Shown piece after piece: positions 6,987 to 14,403 of a DNA stretch of 14,403 nucleotides. Source of the stretch: Chrysochromulina parva (Eukaryota > Haptophyta > Prymnesiales > Chrysochromulinaceae). Where the stretch lies: NCBI GenBank assembly GCA_002887195.1, contig PJAB01001449.1, positions 1-14,403 on the forward strand, read 5' to 3'. The stretch's first letter is position 1; each line of letters begins with the position of its first letter. Position numbers and translations under genes: made by a program. The notes under the pieces were generated by a model. The model had not been told where the DNA came from, searched no databases, and saw nothing but the letters and a program-made list of their open reading frames with translations.

Positions 6987-8618
6987 TCAAACGAGCCCCC
7001 TGCGCGCGAGAGCCTCGAGCGTCTTCTCCCCGTCCTCGTCAGGGCGGTAGTAGCCAAGCCAGCAGCCGCTCTCTCTCTCCTCGCACTGGCGGAAGCGGGC
7101 CTCCGAGCGGTTGCCAGGGGGGCCGGCTGCCCTGATCGCATCATTGATCTGGAGTAGCTGTGCGAAGAGGACGTTCGCCAAGGTCGAGCCCTCGGCACGG
7201 CCCTCCTTGACCTCCTTCAACCCTCGCGCGAGCATCCCCGCGTCGCGCAGCAGCGTGAAGAAGCAGCCGTCGTCGAGCTTCGGTCGATCCGGCACCAGCT
7301 TGGTTGAGCCACGCCGGTCAGCACGGATGTCGAGGCGCACGAAGGCACGTGGCCACCTGAGGCGTGCGAGGGCAAGTACCTCGCCGGCGAGCGGCCCCTC
7401 CCCTTCTGTATCGAAGAAGCAGCGCAGATCAGGCATGTAGCAGTCCTGCATCTCGCGCAAGGCCGCGTTCGCCGCCTCCATGTCATTCACGACGCGCACC
7501 GAGATCTGAAAGCGAATGTCCCTGGCGCCGGGCGCGCGCGCCGGCCCCTCGTCTACGAGACCCTTCATCGCCATCAGCCGGTGCTGCCCGTCGAGCACGA
7601 AGAAGCGCGGTCGCCCGTCCCTGTGCTGCTTCTCCGGCGGGTAGCGCACCGCGGCGAGGGAGATCAGTCCAAAGTCATGGTAAGGGAGGCCCTCGTGCAC
7701 GCGCACCAGATTCTGCGTGACACGTGTCGCAACGACATCGTCCGACACGCAGCGGTTCGCGGCCATCGGGTCGAAGAACGGAACCGACGGGTCGCTCAGG
7801 TCGAGCATGTTCGCGAACCCAAAGCCGCTGTACGTCTGCAGCTTGAACCGGTGCGACTGCGGGCCGCCCTCGGAATAGAGGAGCGACGGTGACTTGGACA
7901 CGGCACGGCCCTGCGCGTCTAGATCCTCGAATTCGGTCTCCGCCTGCAGCTGCAGGAACTCGAGCGCGCCGCCACGCACCGTGGCTGCGTCCACCCGCCT
8001 CAGGTTCTCGGGCTTCAACTTGAAGAGCTGATCGTGCCCGTCAACGCGAACGAGCACGCGCCCATCCTCCTCACCCTCCACGTTGCCGTAGCTGCCATTC
8101 AAAGATTTCCTCGGTTCCGAGAGGAGCCGCCGAATGCGCACGCGCAGGCTCGAATCGGCTTTGCCATCGCTCGAGCCAGCCCCACCGCCGCTCGAGCCAG
8201 CCCCGCCCGCGTAGTCGATGGCCTCTGGGTTTTGCAGCTCGGCGCTCGCACCTGCCGCAGACGGCAGCACCGGCCTAAGCGATCGGACGTACAGATCGAA
8301 CAACGTGTTAATGTTCACCGTGGCGGCATCCCGGAGCGGTTTCTCATCGGGAGGTCCTCTGTCCGGGTGAGCCTGTAGGAGAAGCTGATTGCGCACTCGA
8401 CGGGCGTCAGCCTCGCGCCCAACATTGTCCTTCGGACCATTTTCAGTGTCCACCTGGAAGAGCTGGATCGGGTCCGTAGTGTCCCGTATGGCCTGGATCG
8501 CGGTGGTAAGCAACGAAACGGGCGCCGGCAGAGCCAGCAGCGGTGCGTTCGAGTCGGCACGCGCGCGCACGGCGCGTCCGCCGCCGCCGTCGTCGTCCCG
8601 CGTCCGTCGCATGATCAA
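6987..8618 (-). CDS. J-like, SH3-like and DGQHR-domain fusion protein
   Basis: A 543-residue protein with three recognisable parts. Residues 49-112 resemble a J domain: D-P-I-Q-L-F-Q-V opens it, a basic helix leads into H84-P-D86-R, and a third helix (N-I-N-T-L-F-D-L-Y) follows. HPD is the motif by which J proteins stimulate Hsp70. Residues 172-208 form a small SH3-like module (L-N-G-x-Y-G-x-V ... G-R-x-x-V ... L-K-P-E-N-L). Residues about 260-405 contain F-F-V-L-D-G-Q-H-R (DGQHR at 343-347), followed by R-F-Q-I-S-V-R-V-V. That arrangement marks the DGQHR/DndB-like domain, related to ParB-type folds and best known from bacterial DNA phosphorothioation (DndB) and other mobile defence genes. 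The C-terminal 140 residues are charged and helical. The protein's action is unknown. The start is the first ATG, 111 nt from the divergent RING gene. Confidence 0.8.
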   Translation of the reverse strand: MIMRRTRDDDGGGGRAVRARADSNAPLLALPAPVSLLTTAIQAIRDTTDPIQLFQVDTENGPKDNVGREADARRVRNQLLLQAHPDRGPPDEKPLRDAATVNINTLFDLYVRSLRPVLPSAAGASAELQNPEAIDYAGGAGSSGGGAGSSDGKADSSLRVRIRRLLSEPRKSLNGSYGNVEGEEDGRVLVRVDGHDQLFKLKPENLRRVDAATVRGGALEFLQLQAETEFEDLDAQGRAVSKSPSLLYSEGGPQSHRFKLQTYSGFGFANMLDLSDPSVPFFDPMAANRCVSDDVVATRVTQNLVRVHEGLPYHDFGLISLAAVRYPPEKQHRDGRPRFFVLDGQHRLMAMKGLVDEGPARAPGARDIRFQISVRVVNDMEAANAALREMQDCYMPDLRCFFDTEGEGPLAGEVLALARLRWPRAFVRLDIRADRRGSTKLVPDRPKLDDGCFFTLLRDAGMLARGLKEVKEGRAEGSTLANVLFAQLLQINDAIRAAGPPGNRSEARFRQCEERESGCWLGYYRPDEDGEKTLEALARRGLV

Positions 8619-8729
8619 TCGTCAAGTCGTTGCAAAACCCGAGCGAATCTAATGAACTCTGATGCCAGGTGCCCAGCTGAAAGTGTTCACTCTCTTCACA
8701 GCGCCTTCATTCACGTGCGTTAGGCGATC
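8619..8729. promoter_or_regulatory. 111-nt divergent promoter of the DGQHR and RING genes
   Basis: The two start codons lie only 111 nt apart on opposite strands, so the promoters must overlap unless one start is annotated too far upstream. A CACGTG G-box core lies at 8712-8717, close to the RING gene. No TATA box is evident. Confidence 0.5.
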
Positions 8730-9505
8730 TTGCGAGCCATGACGCGAGGCGCATCCGAGGCCCCGCCCGTCGAAGCCCTCGCAGGCAAGTGCGTCGTCCT
8801 CTCGGGGATTACTTCGAAGCCAATGCTCAACGGCCGCATCGCCACGGTCGGCGAGTACAACAGGCAGAAGGGCAGGTACCATGTGCTGTCGGTCACTCCG
8901 AGAAGAGGAGACGTGGGCTCGTCGGAGTGCTATGAGGTGCTCAGCGTGAGCCTCAAGGCGGAGAACCTCACCGAGGCCACGAAGGAACAAGAGGCCCAGG
9001 ACAGAGAGCTCACGCGAAGGGCGCTCGATGCACAGACGGAGGAGGTCGAGGCGCGGCTCCGTAAGAGAGGCGGTATCAGCGTGCCGGCTGCCGCAATGTC
9101 GCCTGCGGACGCGGATTCCGAGTCCGGCGGGTCGACTCATTCGACCCGTTCGAGTCTCACTCGAGCTTCTGAAAACGACGACGAATCGCTCACGCGCGCG
9201 TGCGACACGTTCGGCGATCTTGCCGAGAAGATATCGGCCGCACTGGACCACGTGAGCGCGCCCAACAGCCCCCTGCTGCGCACGAAGCAGCGCTCCATCC
9301 ACGTGGCGCTCTCGGCCATCTCGGGCGATCCGACGTCCGCGCTGCCGTGGAGGTTCCTCCGCGCGCTCCGCTTCCTGGTGCGCGGCGATGCGCTGGCCAT
9401 TCGGTGCGCCATCGGCCCACGCCCAGTGCCCGTGCCACCGTCGTCGGGGCCAACCGTCGCCGCGCCCGATGCAGCGCCCGACGCCGCGCCCGACGCCGCG
9501 CGCGT

Positions 9506-9537
<32 letters not shown>

Positions 9538-11311
9538 TGCTCGTCACGACGCTTCGCCGGGCGCTCGACTGCCAAGAGGACGCGACCGAGCTCGTGCTGC
9601 CCTCGTCGGCGCCCTCGTCGGAGGCGAGCCAAGCGGCGCGGCTCGCCCCGGCGGAACGGTGGGCGATGCGCCAGCTGTTCCGCTGGGGCTGTGAATGCCT
9701 CAAGGCGCTGTCGTGGGCGGACGACGGCGGGCGGGCGTGCCATCGCGCGGGCGCGGCACACGTGCTCGCCGAGATGATGGAGGCCGTCGCTTACTGGGCG
9801 GACGTGCAGGCCGCTGCCGTCGTGGCTCTCCGAAATTTGGTCTCACACGACTCCGCGCGCCGTGCACTGGTCGCGTCGACTGCGTCGCCTCACCCGATCG
9901 CGCTGGTCGTGGGCGCGATGCAGCTGCACGTGGGGCACGCGGAGATCGCGAGCTACGGCTCCGAGCTCCTCGGGCTCCTCGCGCTCAACGGGCTCTGTCC
10001 GTGCTGCGGCGGCGCGTGCGGCGGCGGGGTGGAGTTCCTCGTTGAGCTCGACCTCCGGCCGCGCGCCGCTCAAGGAGCAGGAGGAGGAGGAGGAGGAGGA
10101 GGAGGGCGGCGGGGCGGAGGAGGCGAAGGAGGCGGAGGAGGCGACGTTGACGGCGTCGAGGGCGCGGCGCAAGCTGACGAAGCTGACGAAGCTGACGGCC
10201 AGGGCGGTGCCGCGCGCGACACGTCTGCGCGCGTCGAGGCGAGCACTATCGTGCACTCCGTGCAGCGCGGTGCGAGTGCGGGGCGGGAGGCGGTGCTCAC
10301 TCACGGAGGCCTCGAGGCGCTGAGCAAGGTGCTGCGCGAGCAGTCGACCGACGCGCAGGTGGTGCGCGACGCGACGCGCGCGATCATGGCGCTCGCTGCA
10401 AACGACCATACGGGCCGCGTGCTGCGAGGCGACGGCGTGGCGGTGTGCCTGAGCGCCCTCGATGCGCAGCCTGAGGACGTGGAGGTGGCGACGGCGGTCC
10501 TGACCACGCTGCGCGAGATCGCCATGGAGCATCCAAACCCCCTGCGCACGACGCGGGTCGTGCAAGCGACGCTGCGCGCCCTCACAACCTTCCACGACGA
10601 CGAGGTCGTCGCCTCGCGAGCGTGCGGCCTCTTCACCAACCTGACCAACGATGCCGACCGGCCGTTGCTTGCAGGCCTGATCGCCCACGACCACGACCTC
10701 GCCGCGCTCTGTCGGGCAGGCGTCGCGAGCGCCGTCGTGCGCGCGCTCACGAACTTCGACGCCCTGTCCGAGGCGCGTACGCCCGCACTCATGGCGCTCT
10801 CCCACCTGGTCACGGGCGACGAGCGCGTGGTGGCTCCGCTGCGGGCGGCGGGCGCGTTGCGGGCCGCGCGACGGGCATTGGACGAGGGCCTCGAGATTGC
10901 GTCCGATGAGCAATGCGCGTGCGCGCTCACCTTCTTCGTCGCGCTCGCTGAGGGCTCAGCGGACCGGCCCGACCTGTGCTGGCGCGCGCGTGCGCACGCC
11001 GGCGCGCTCGCCGTGCTCGAGCGCGTACCAAACGAGTTTGACATTGGCTCGGACGCGTGTGCCTCGGCGCTGCGCCTGCTGAGCACGATGATCTACGTCT
11101 TCGACCCGAGCGTGGACGCCGCCGCCGTGGCCGTCGACGTGGCGGAGCTCACGGCGGTCGGCGGACTCGCGCGCCGCGGCGTCGCCTCGATGCCGCCGCA
11201 CCACATGGCGCCTCGCCGGCTGCTGCGTCGGGGTAGGCGCGGCCGCCGCGCGCGCGGCGCAGCTCACGACGCCACTGTGGAGGCCCTTGCGGCGCTGCCG
11301 CCCGATGACAA

Positions 11312-11360
<49 letters not shown>

Positions 11361-12782
11361 CATGGGCCCGCCACAGACCCGGCGCCGCCTCGGCCGTTCG
11401 AGCTGCCAGGGGTGGCCTCGGGGGCGGCCTCAGGGGTAGCGTCGGGGGTGGCCTCGGGGATGGCGCCAGAGGTGACCGAGGCGGTGGCGGAGGCGGTGGC
11501 CGACATTGTGCGCTCGGCGGTGGACGGTGCTTTTGCGGAGGGCGCTCCGGCTTCTCCGCTCGGCGCTGTGTTGGGCGCGGTGATGGGCGCTGTGTTGGGC
11601 GCTCCGGCGGCTCCGGCTGGCGTGCGCTCCAACCCAACGCCCAACACTGCGCCGATCTCCATAGTGCCCAACACAACGCCGAATTCCACAGTGCCCAACA
11701 CAGCGCCGAGCTCCACAGTGCCCAACACAGCGTCCATCACGGCGCCACGGCGGGCGTCCGCGGCGGCGGTGGCGTTCGACTCGATGACCTCCGGGAGAGG
11801 CACCGAGAGAGGCACGCTCCTCGAGGCCCTGCGTAGCGCGGGGGTGCCCGATGAGCTCCTCTCGAGCATGCAAGTCATTCCTCAGGGCGCCACCTCCTTT
11901 GCGATCTCGAGTGTCCAGATGAGCACGCTCCACACTCTACTGGGGGGAGGCGCCGAACCGCTCGACCTTCCACAGGGCGACGAGGACGACGGTGAGAGCC
12001 GCGGTGATGAGGCGAACGATGCGGCCGCCGAGGGCGACGGCGCGGACGACGACGGCGAAGGCGAGCCGCTGCCGATGAGCCTACGCGACGTGTGGCAGCT
12101 GAGCGCGGCGGGTGCGACCAAGGTGATCCTCGAGCGAGTGAAGCCGGAGCAGATCGCCAAGCTCCACGCTCTTGAAGATCACCTTGGCAAATGGCGCCAT
12201 CTTGAGGAGGCTCTCGGCATCCTTCTCGCCCTCTCCGCTCGCGGCGCCTCTGGCTGCGCGGCCGTTGTCGGCGCGGGCGGCGACGCCGCCGCCGCCGCGG
12301 CCGTCCGCGCGTTCCCCACAGAGCTGACGATCGTGAGGGGTGCGTGGGGTATCCTCGCCAGCCTCATGGAGCGCGGCACAGACGACGAGCGCATTGAACT
12401 GGCTCAGCGCATCGATCTGGAGCTGCGTACCGGCCGCTCGGAGGAGTCGTCGACGAGGGCGGTGCTGAGCGCGGCAGCCGCTGCTCCACTCGGATGCGGG
12501 GAGTGTGCGGTCGAATGCTCGATCTGCCTCTCGGAGATTGATGATCCGGACGAGCTCGTCACTTTGGATTGCGGTCACAATTTCTGCATCACGTGCACGC
12601 GAAAGCACGTGCACTCGAAACTGGCCGGACGCGAGGACAGCGCGTGCCGCTGCACCCACTGTGCCGAGGCCGTCCATCCGGGCTGCCCGCTCTGCCGCCG
12701 CCCGATAGGCCCCATTGGCATCCTTGCCTCTGTCCGGCGGTCGGCCTCGACGAGCCTTAGCGAGCGGAGCCATGATAAGTAA
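8730..12782 (+). CDS. ARM-like repeat protein with C-terminal RING finger
   Basis: A 1350-residue protein, probably an E3 ubiquitin ligase. Residues about 20-82 form an SH3-like module (L-N-G-x-I-x-T-V-G ... G-R-Y-x-V ... L-K-A-E-N-L), followed by a charged helix to about 115. Two helical blocks, about 165-430 and 515-800, show the A-L-x-x-L and N-L-x-x pattern of armadillo-type repeats, a protein-binding scaffold. They are separated by a Gly- and Ala/Asp-rich stretch. Residues about 855-1000 are low complexity. The RING finger runs from 1263 to 1322: C1263-x2-C1266-x14-C1281-x-H1283-x2-C1286-x2-C1289-x29-C1319-x2-C1322, a complete C3HC4 set. The long C6-C7 loop holds further cysteines and histidines. 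No membrane segment is seen. The ORF is open for 4 kb despite many tandem repeats, all of periods divisible by three. Substrates are unknown; undetected introns in the repetitive parts are possible. Confidence 0.85.
9462..9533 (+). repeat. In-frame APDA and AP repeats
   Basis: Three 12-bp units (GCGCCCGAYGCM, 9462-9497) encode A-P-D-A. A degenerate unit follows, then four GCGCCC units (9510-9533) encoding A-P. The repeat lies between helical segments of the RING protein (residues 245-268) and is probably a flexible linker. Confidence 0.85.
10080..10103 (+). repeat. (GGA)8 microsatellite, poly-Gly
   Basis: Eight perfect GGA triplets encode glycine 451-458 of the RING protein and start a longer Gly/Arg/Glu-rich block that runs to about 10146. 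It separates the two helical repeat blocks. Confidence 0.9.
10171..10197 (+). repeat. 9-bp tandem repeat encoding A-D-E
   Basis: Three perfect copies of AAGCTGACG encode an Ala-Asp-Glu repeat (residues 482 onward) just after the glycine block in the RING protein. Confidence 0.9.
11310..11360 (+). repeat. AGC trinucleotide repeat, poly-Ser/Asn
   Basis: Seventeen codons, N861-S4-N866-S10-N877, are encoded by AGC with three AAC interruptions. It begins the low-complexity region of the RING protein. Trinucleotide tracts of this kind vary in length between individuals, so this is a likely length polymorphism. Confidence 0.95.
11409..11468 (+). repeat. 12-bp minisatellite encoding G-V-A-S
   Basis: Four units related to GGGGTGGCCTCG (11409-11456), plus a degenerate fifth, encode G-V/A-A-S repeats at residues 894-913 of the RING protein. 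The copies differ by one to three bases, so the array is older or less homogenised than the AGC tract. Confidence 0.85.
11562..11597 (+). repeat. 12-bp minisatellite encoding G-A-V-L
   Basis: Three units related to GGCGCTGTGTTG encode G-A-V-L/M repeats, a short hydrophobic patch inside the low-complexity region of the RING protein. It is too short and interrupted to call a membrane segment. Confidence 0.8.
11640..11732 (+). repeat. 27-bp minisatellite encoding a P-N-T-x-P nonapeptide
   Basis: Three full 27-bp copies (11640-11666, 11667-11693, 11694-11720) and a partial fourth share CCCAACAC at the start and AGTG at the end. They encode the nonapeptide P-N-T-x-P-x-S-x-V, rich in Pro, Ser and Thr, from residue 971 of the RING protein. 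Confidence 0.9.
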
Positions 12783-13803
12783 GCGTGGCCCGTGGGAGGG
12801 GGGGGGAGGCGGCAGCGCTGCTGCAGGGCGGAGGGAGGCCGTTCGTTCGGGCGCCGTGGTTACGCGGTGGCATCGTGCCGCCTCTTTGGCCTTCGAGGGA
12901 CGGCTCGGGGTGGTTCGTGCTGGACACGAGGACGTGTTGCCGGCGAAGTCCCGTGTAAAACGCGGAGCCGAGTATGGGCATAATAGGGTTGCCGCGATTG
13001 CCGATGGCGATGCCGCGCGCGCCGCGTGTTTCAACATGTGCAACACGCAACGATGATCGAACAAGATACTGTAAACACCGAACAAGCTAAACACGACAAG
13101 CCGACCGGGTCGACATCCGTCACGGGGGATCGGCTCGCCGAAGCGAAAAGGAGTCGCGGGGCGGACGGCTTGGCCGGGGGGCATTTGGGACGTCATGTTG
13201 GCGTCTTGGCGATCCGGATACCCCATACCGCGGCCGCGAACAACAACAAGCGAGGAAGGCATGGAGGAAGGGCCGAGAGCGCATGCGCGCGAGAGCGACG
13301 CCGCGCATCTCTGACTTCCGGCCCACCGGCCCTCGAGCCTCGACGATGCGCATGTTGGCCTCGTGGCCTGATCAATTTACGATACAGATCGAGTCACTTT
13401 TGGATCGGATACTGCGCCACCTATACCCAAACCACGTATACCCGCCGGCTCCGCCTCCGCCCACACTTCAACACACTTCACCCTCGATGGCCACGTGAAG
13501 ACACACGACAAATCTGCCTGATGACCAGCGCGCCTCGTCGCGGGTCGCGCTCTCAGGCGGAGGCGCGGGCCGGGCCGGGCCGATCGGGCGATCGCCGTCC
13601 GTACCGTCTCGACGTAGTACGGCTACGGTTAACGGTACGACGATGCCGCACAGTTTGGCCTCGTCTGCAGTCTCCGCACTGCATATAATATAACTAATTC
13701 GGTAATAACATTACTATTTCTCGCACGGCGGGTTGTGGCTAAACGTAAACCACGTCTACAGTCGACGAGTCGAGCACTATTGAGGGGAACAACTGTTCCA
13801 TCC
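12783..13803. other. 1-kb convergent intergenic region, no gene recognised
   Basis: This lies between the 3' ends of the RING gene and the calmodulin-like gene. Open frames crossing it (for example 13026-13688 plus) have Arg/Ser/Pro-rich shadow composition and no motif. It holds a G-run near 12796-12808, a nested dyad at 13600-13639 and an AT-rich stretch near 13680-13720 that could contain the calmodulin-like gene's 3' processing site. I see no tRNA, snRNA or other RNA gene. Confidence 0.55.
13600..13639. repeat. Nested inverted repeat
   Basis: CGTACCGT (13600-13607) is the exact inverted complement of ACGGTACG (13632-13639). Inside lies a second pair, GTAG (13614-13617) and CTAC (13623-13626). 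The 24-nt interval makes a weak stem-loop. It sits about 165 nt beyond the calmodulin-like stop codon, so it could be in that gene's 3' region. Confidence 0.45.
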
Positions 13804-14375
13804 TCAATGATCAGTGCTCATGATCGCCCGGAACTCATCGAAGGTGATAGTACCATCTCCGTCAGTGTCAAATTCGTTGAGCATCTCCTCAAACTCGTCT
13901 TCGGGCAGGGTCTCACCCGTGACCATCATGACCTCATGAATCGTTTGCTTGAGCTCATCACGCGAAATGGTGCCCCCGCCATCCTTGTCGAACATCCTGA
14001 AGGCCTCTGTGAGCAACTGCGGATCATCAATTTTCTGCAAGCGGGAAACCATCAGCTGGCAAAACTCGTGGAGATCGATCGAGCCATTGCCATCCTTGTC
14101 CACCTCCTTCATGAATGTATCGAGATCTTCGACCGATGGATCGTGTCCGAGCGTCTGGAAGACCGCCTTGAGCTCCGATTGGGAAATACAGCCTGTGCGA
14201 AGGGGCGAGGGGATGCACATATCAGCTGTGACACCAGGGGTACCTTCACCCGCGCATCTTGCCAGCTGCAGCTGGGTCCCAGCGGAGGGCTTTTGTGCGC
14301 ACCGCTGCCGTCTTCGTCAAATAGCCGAAAGGCGGCCTCGAAATCGGCGATCATTTGCTCGGTGAGCGTTTCCAT
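13804..14375 (-). CDS. Calmodulin-like four-EF-hand protein (two exons)
   Basis: The coding sequence joins 14375-14303 and 14192-13804 on the minus strand, giving 153 residues. Four canonical EF-hand loops are present: D20-E31, D56-E67, D93-E104 and D133-E144, each with Asp at positions 1 and 3, Gly at 6, Ile at 8 and Glu at 12. The N-terminus (L-T-E-Q-M-I-A-D-F-E-A-A-F) matches the start of calmodulin, supporting the ATG at 14375. The first three loops keep calmodulin's spacing, but the EF3-EF4 linker is four residues longer, and the central linker also differs. It is therefore best called calmodulin-like rather than calmodulin proper. It should bind calcium and regulate helical target peptides. 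An additional upstream exon cannot be excluded, because only 28 nt of window remain beyond the start and they hold no in-frame stop. Confidence 0.9.
14193..14302 (-). other. Spliceosomal intron in the calmodulin-like gene
   Basis: A 110-nt intron has donor GTGCGC (starting at 14302) and acceptor CGCACAG (ending at 14193). It interrupts a glycine codon after its first base, inside EF-hand loop 1. Removing it restores the frame exactly and rebuilds the loop D-E-D-G-S-G-C-I-S-Q-S-E, which is strong evidence for the exact boundaries. This is the only intron I can prove in the window. Confidence 0.92.
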
Positions 14376-14403
14376 CGAAGTGTTGTCTCCGGCCTCTGGG
14401 ACA

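Noticed and set aside
6987..8618. Bacterial DNA-modification island, suggested by the DGQHR motif
   Set aside because: No dnd-type partner genes lie nearby, and the neighbours are clearly eukaryotic. A lateral origin of the domain remains possible, but not a bacterial locus.
8649..9761. 370-residue open frame on the minus strand
   Set aside because: It is antisense to the start of the RING gene, highly Arg-rich and without motifs. GC-rich coding DNA commonly leaves such antisense frames open.
9843..10913. 356-residue open frame on the minus strand
   Set aside because: It is antisense to the ARM-like region of the RING gene, with biased composition and no recognisable domain.
11562..11597. 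Possible transmembrane segment (G-A-V-L repeats) in the RING protein
   Set aside because: The hydrophobic patch is short, repeat-derived and broken by Pro, Ser and Gly, so a membrane span is not supported.
11264..11878. 204-residue minus-strand frame with a poly-Leu run and repeats
   Set aside because: The repeats and poly-Leu are the complement of the AGC and minisatellite arrays in the RING gene, not a membrane protein.
12081..13262. 393-residue open frame on the minus strand
   Set aside because: It covers the RING finger in antisense and runs into the intergenic region. The composition is Arg/Pro/Ala-rich, and the plus-strand RING is unambiguous.
13026..13688. 220-residue plus-strand frame in the intergenic region
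   Set aside because: Arg/Pro/Ser-rich, without motifs, no signal for a start and no similarity to anything I know. It remains the best candidate if a further gene exists here.

Overview
The window looks like nuclear DNA from a GC-rich, gene-dense unicellular eukaryote, most likely a marine microalga. A haptophyte or another alga with a red complex plastid is my best guess, but this is inference. The eukaryotic evidence is a calmodulin-like gene split by a 110-nt GT-AG intron inside its first EF-hand, IQ motifs, a RING finger on an armadillo-like protein, a PUB domain, and low-complexity expansions in coding DNA. Genes are short-spaced and mostly lack introns. No operon structure, CRISPR array, insertion sequence, tRNA or rRNA was found.

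Layout, left to right. 275-1378 (+) is a secreted protein with two NTF2/SnoaL-like halves. 1775-2257 (+) is a small basic protein with three IQ motifs. Convergent to it, 2924-4624 (-) is a membrane-anchored PUB-thioredoxin fusion. This shares a 231-nt divergent promoter region with 4856-5455 (+), a 199-residue orphan. 5708-6772 (-) is a phytanoyl-CoA-dioxygenase-family enzyme with its Fe/2-oxoglutarate residues intact. 6987-8618 (-) is an unusual fusion of a J-like domain, an SH3-like module and a DGQHR-motif domain. It faces, across only 111 nt, 8730-12782 (+), a 1350-residue ARM-like/RING protein full of in-frame tandem repeats. After about 1 kb of non-coding DNA comes 14375-13804 (-), the split calmodulin-like gene.

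Two themes recur. The first is ubiquitin/p97 and chaperone-type machinery: the PUB-thioredoxin, the RING protein and the J-like DGQHR protein. The second is calcium signalling: the IQ protein and the calmodulin-like protein. The divergent DGQHR and RING genes also carry the same type of small 'LNG...GR...KxENL' module near or upstream of their main domains. The most notable loci are the J/DGQHR fusion and the PUB-thioredoxin protein. The latter has a signal-like N-terminus plus a second hydrophobic segment, which would fit an ERAD component or its plastid-import derivative (SELMA) in algae with red complex plastids.
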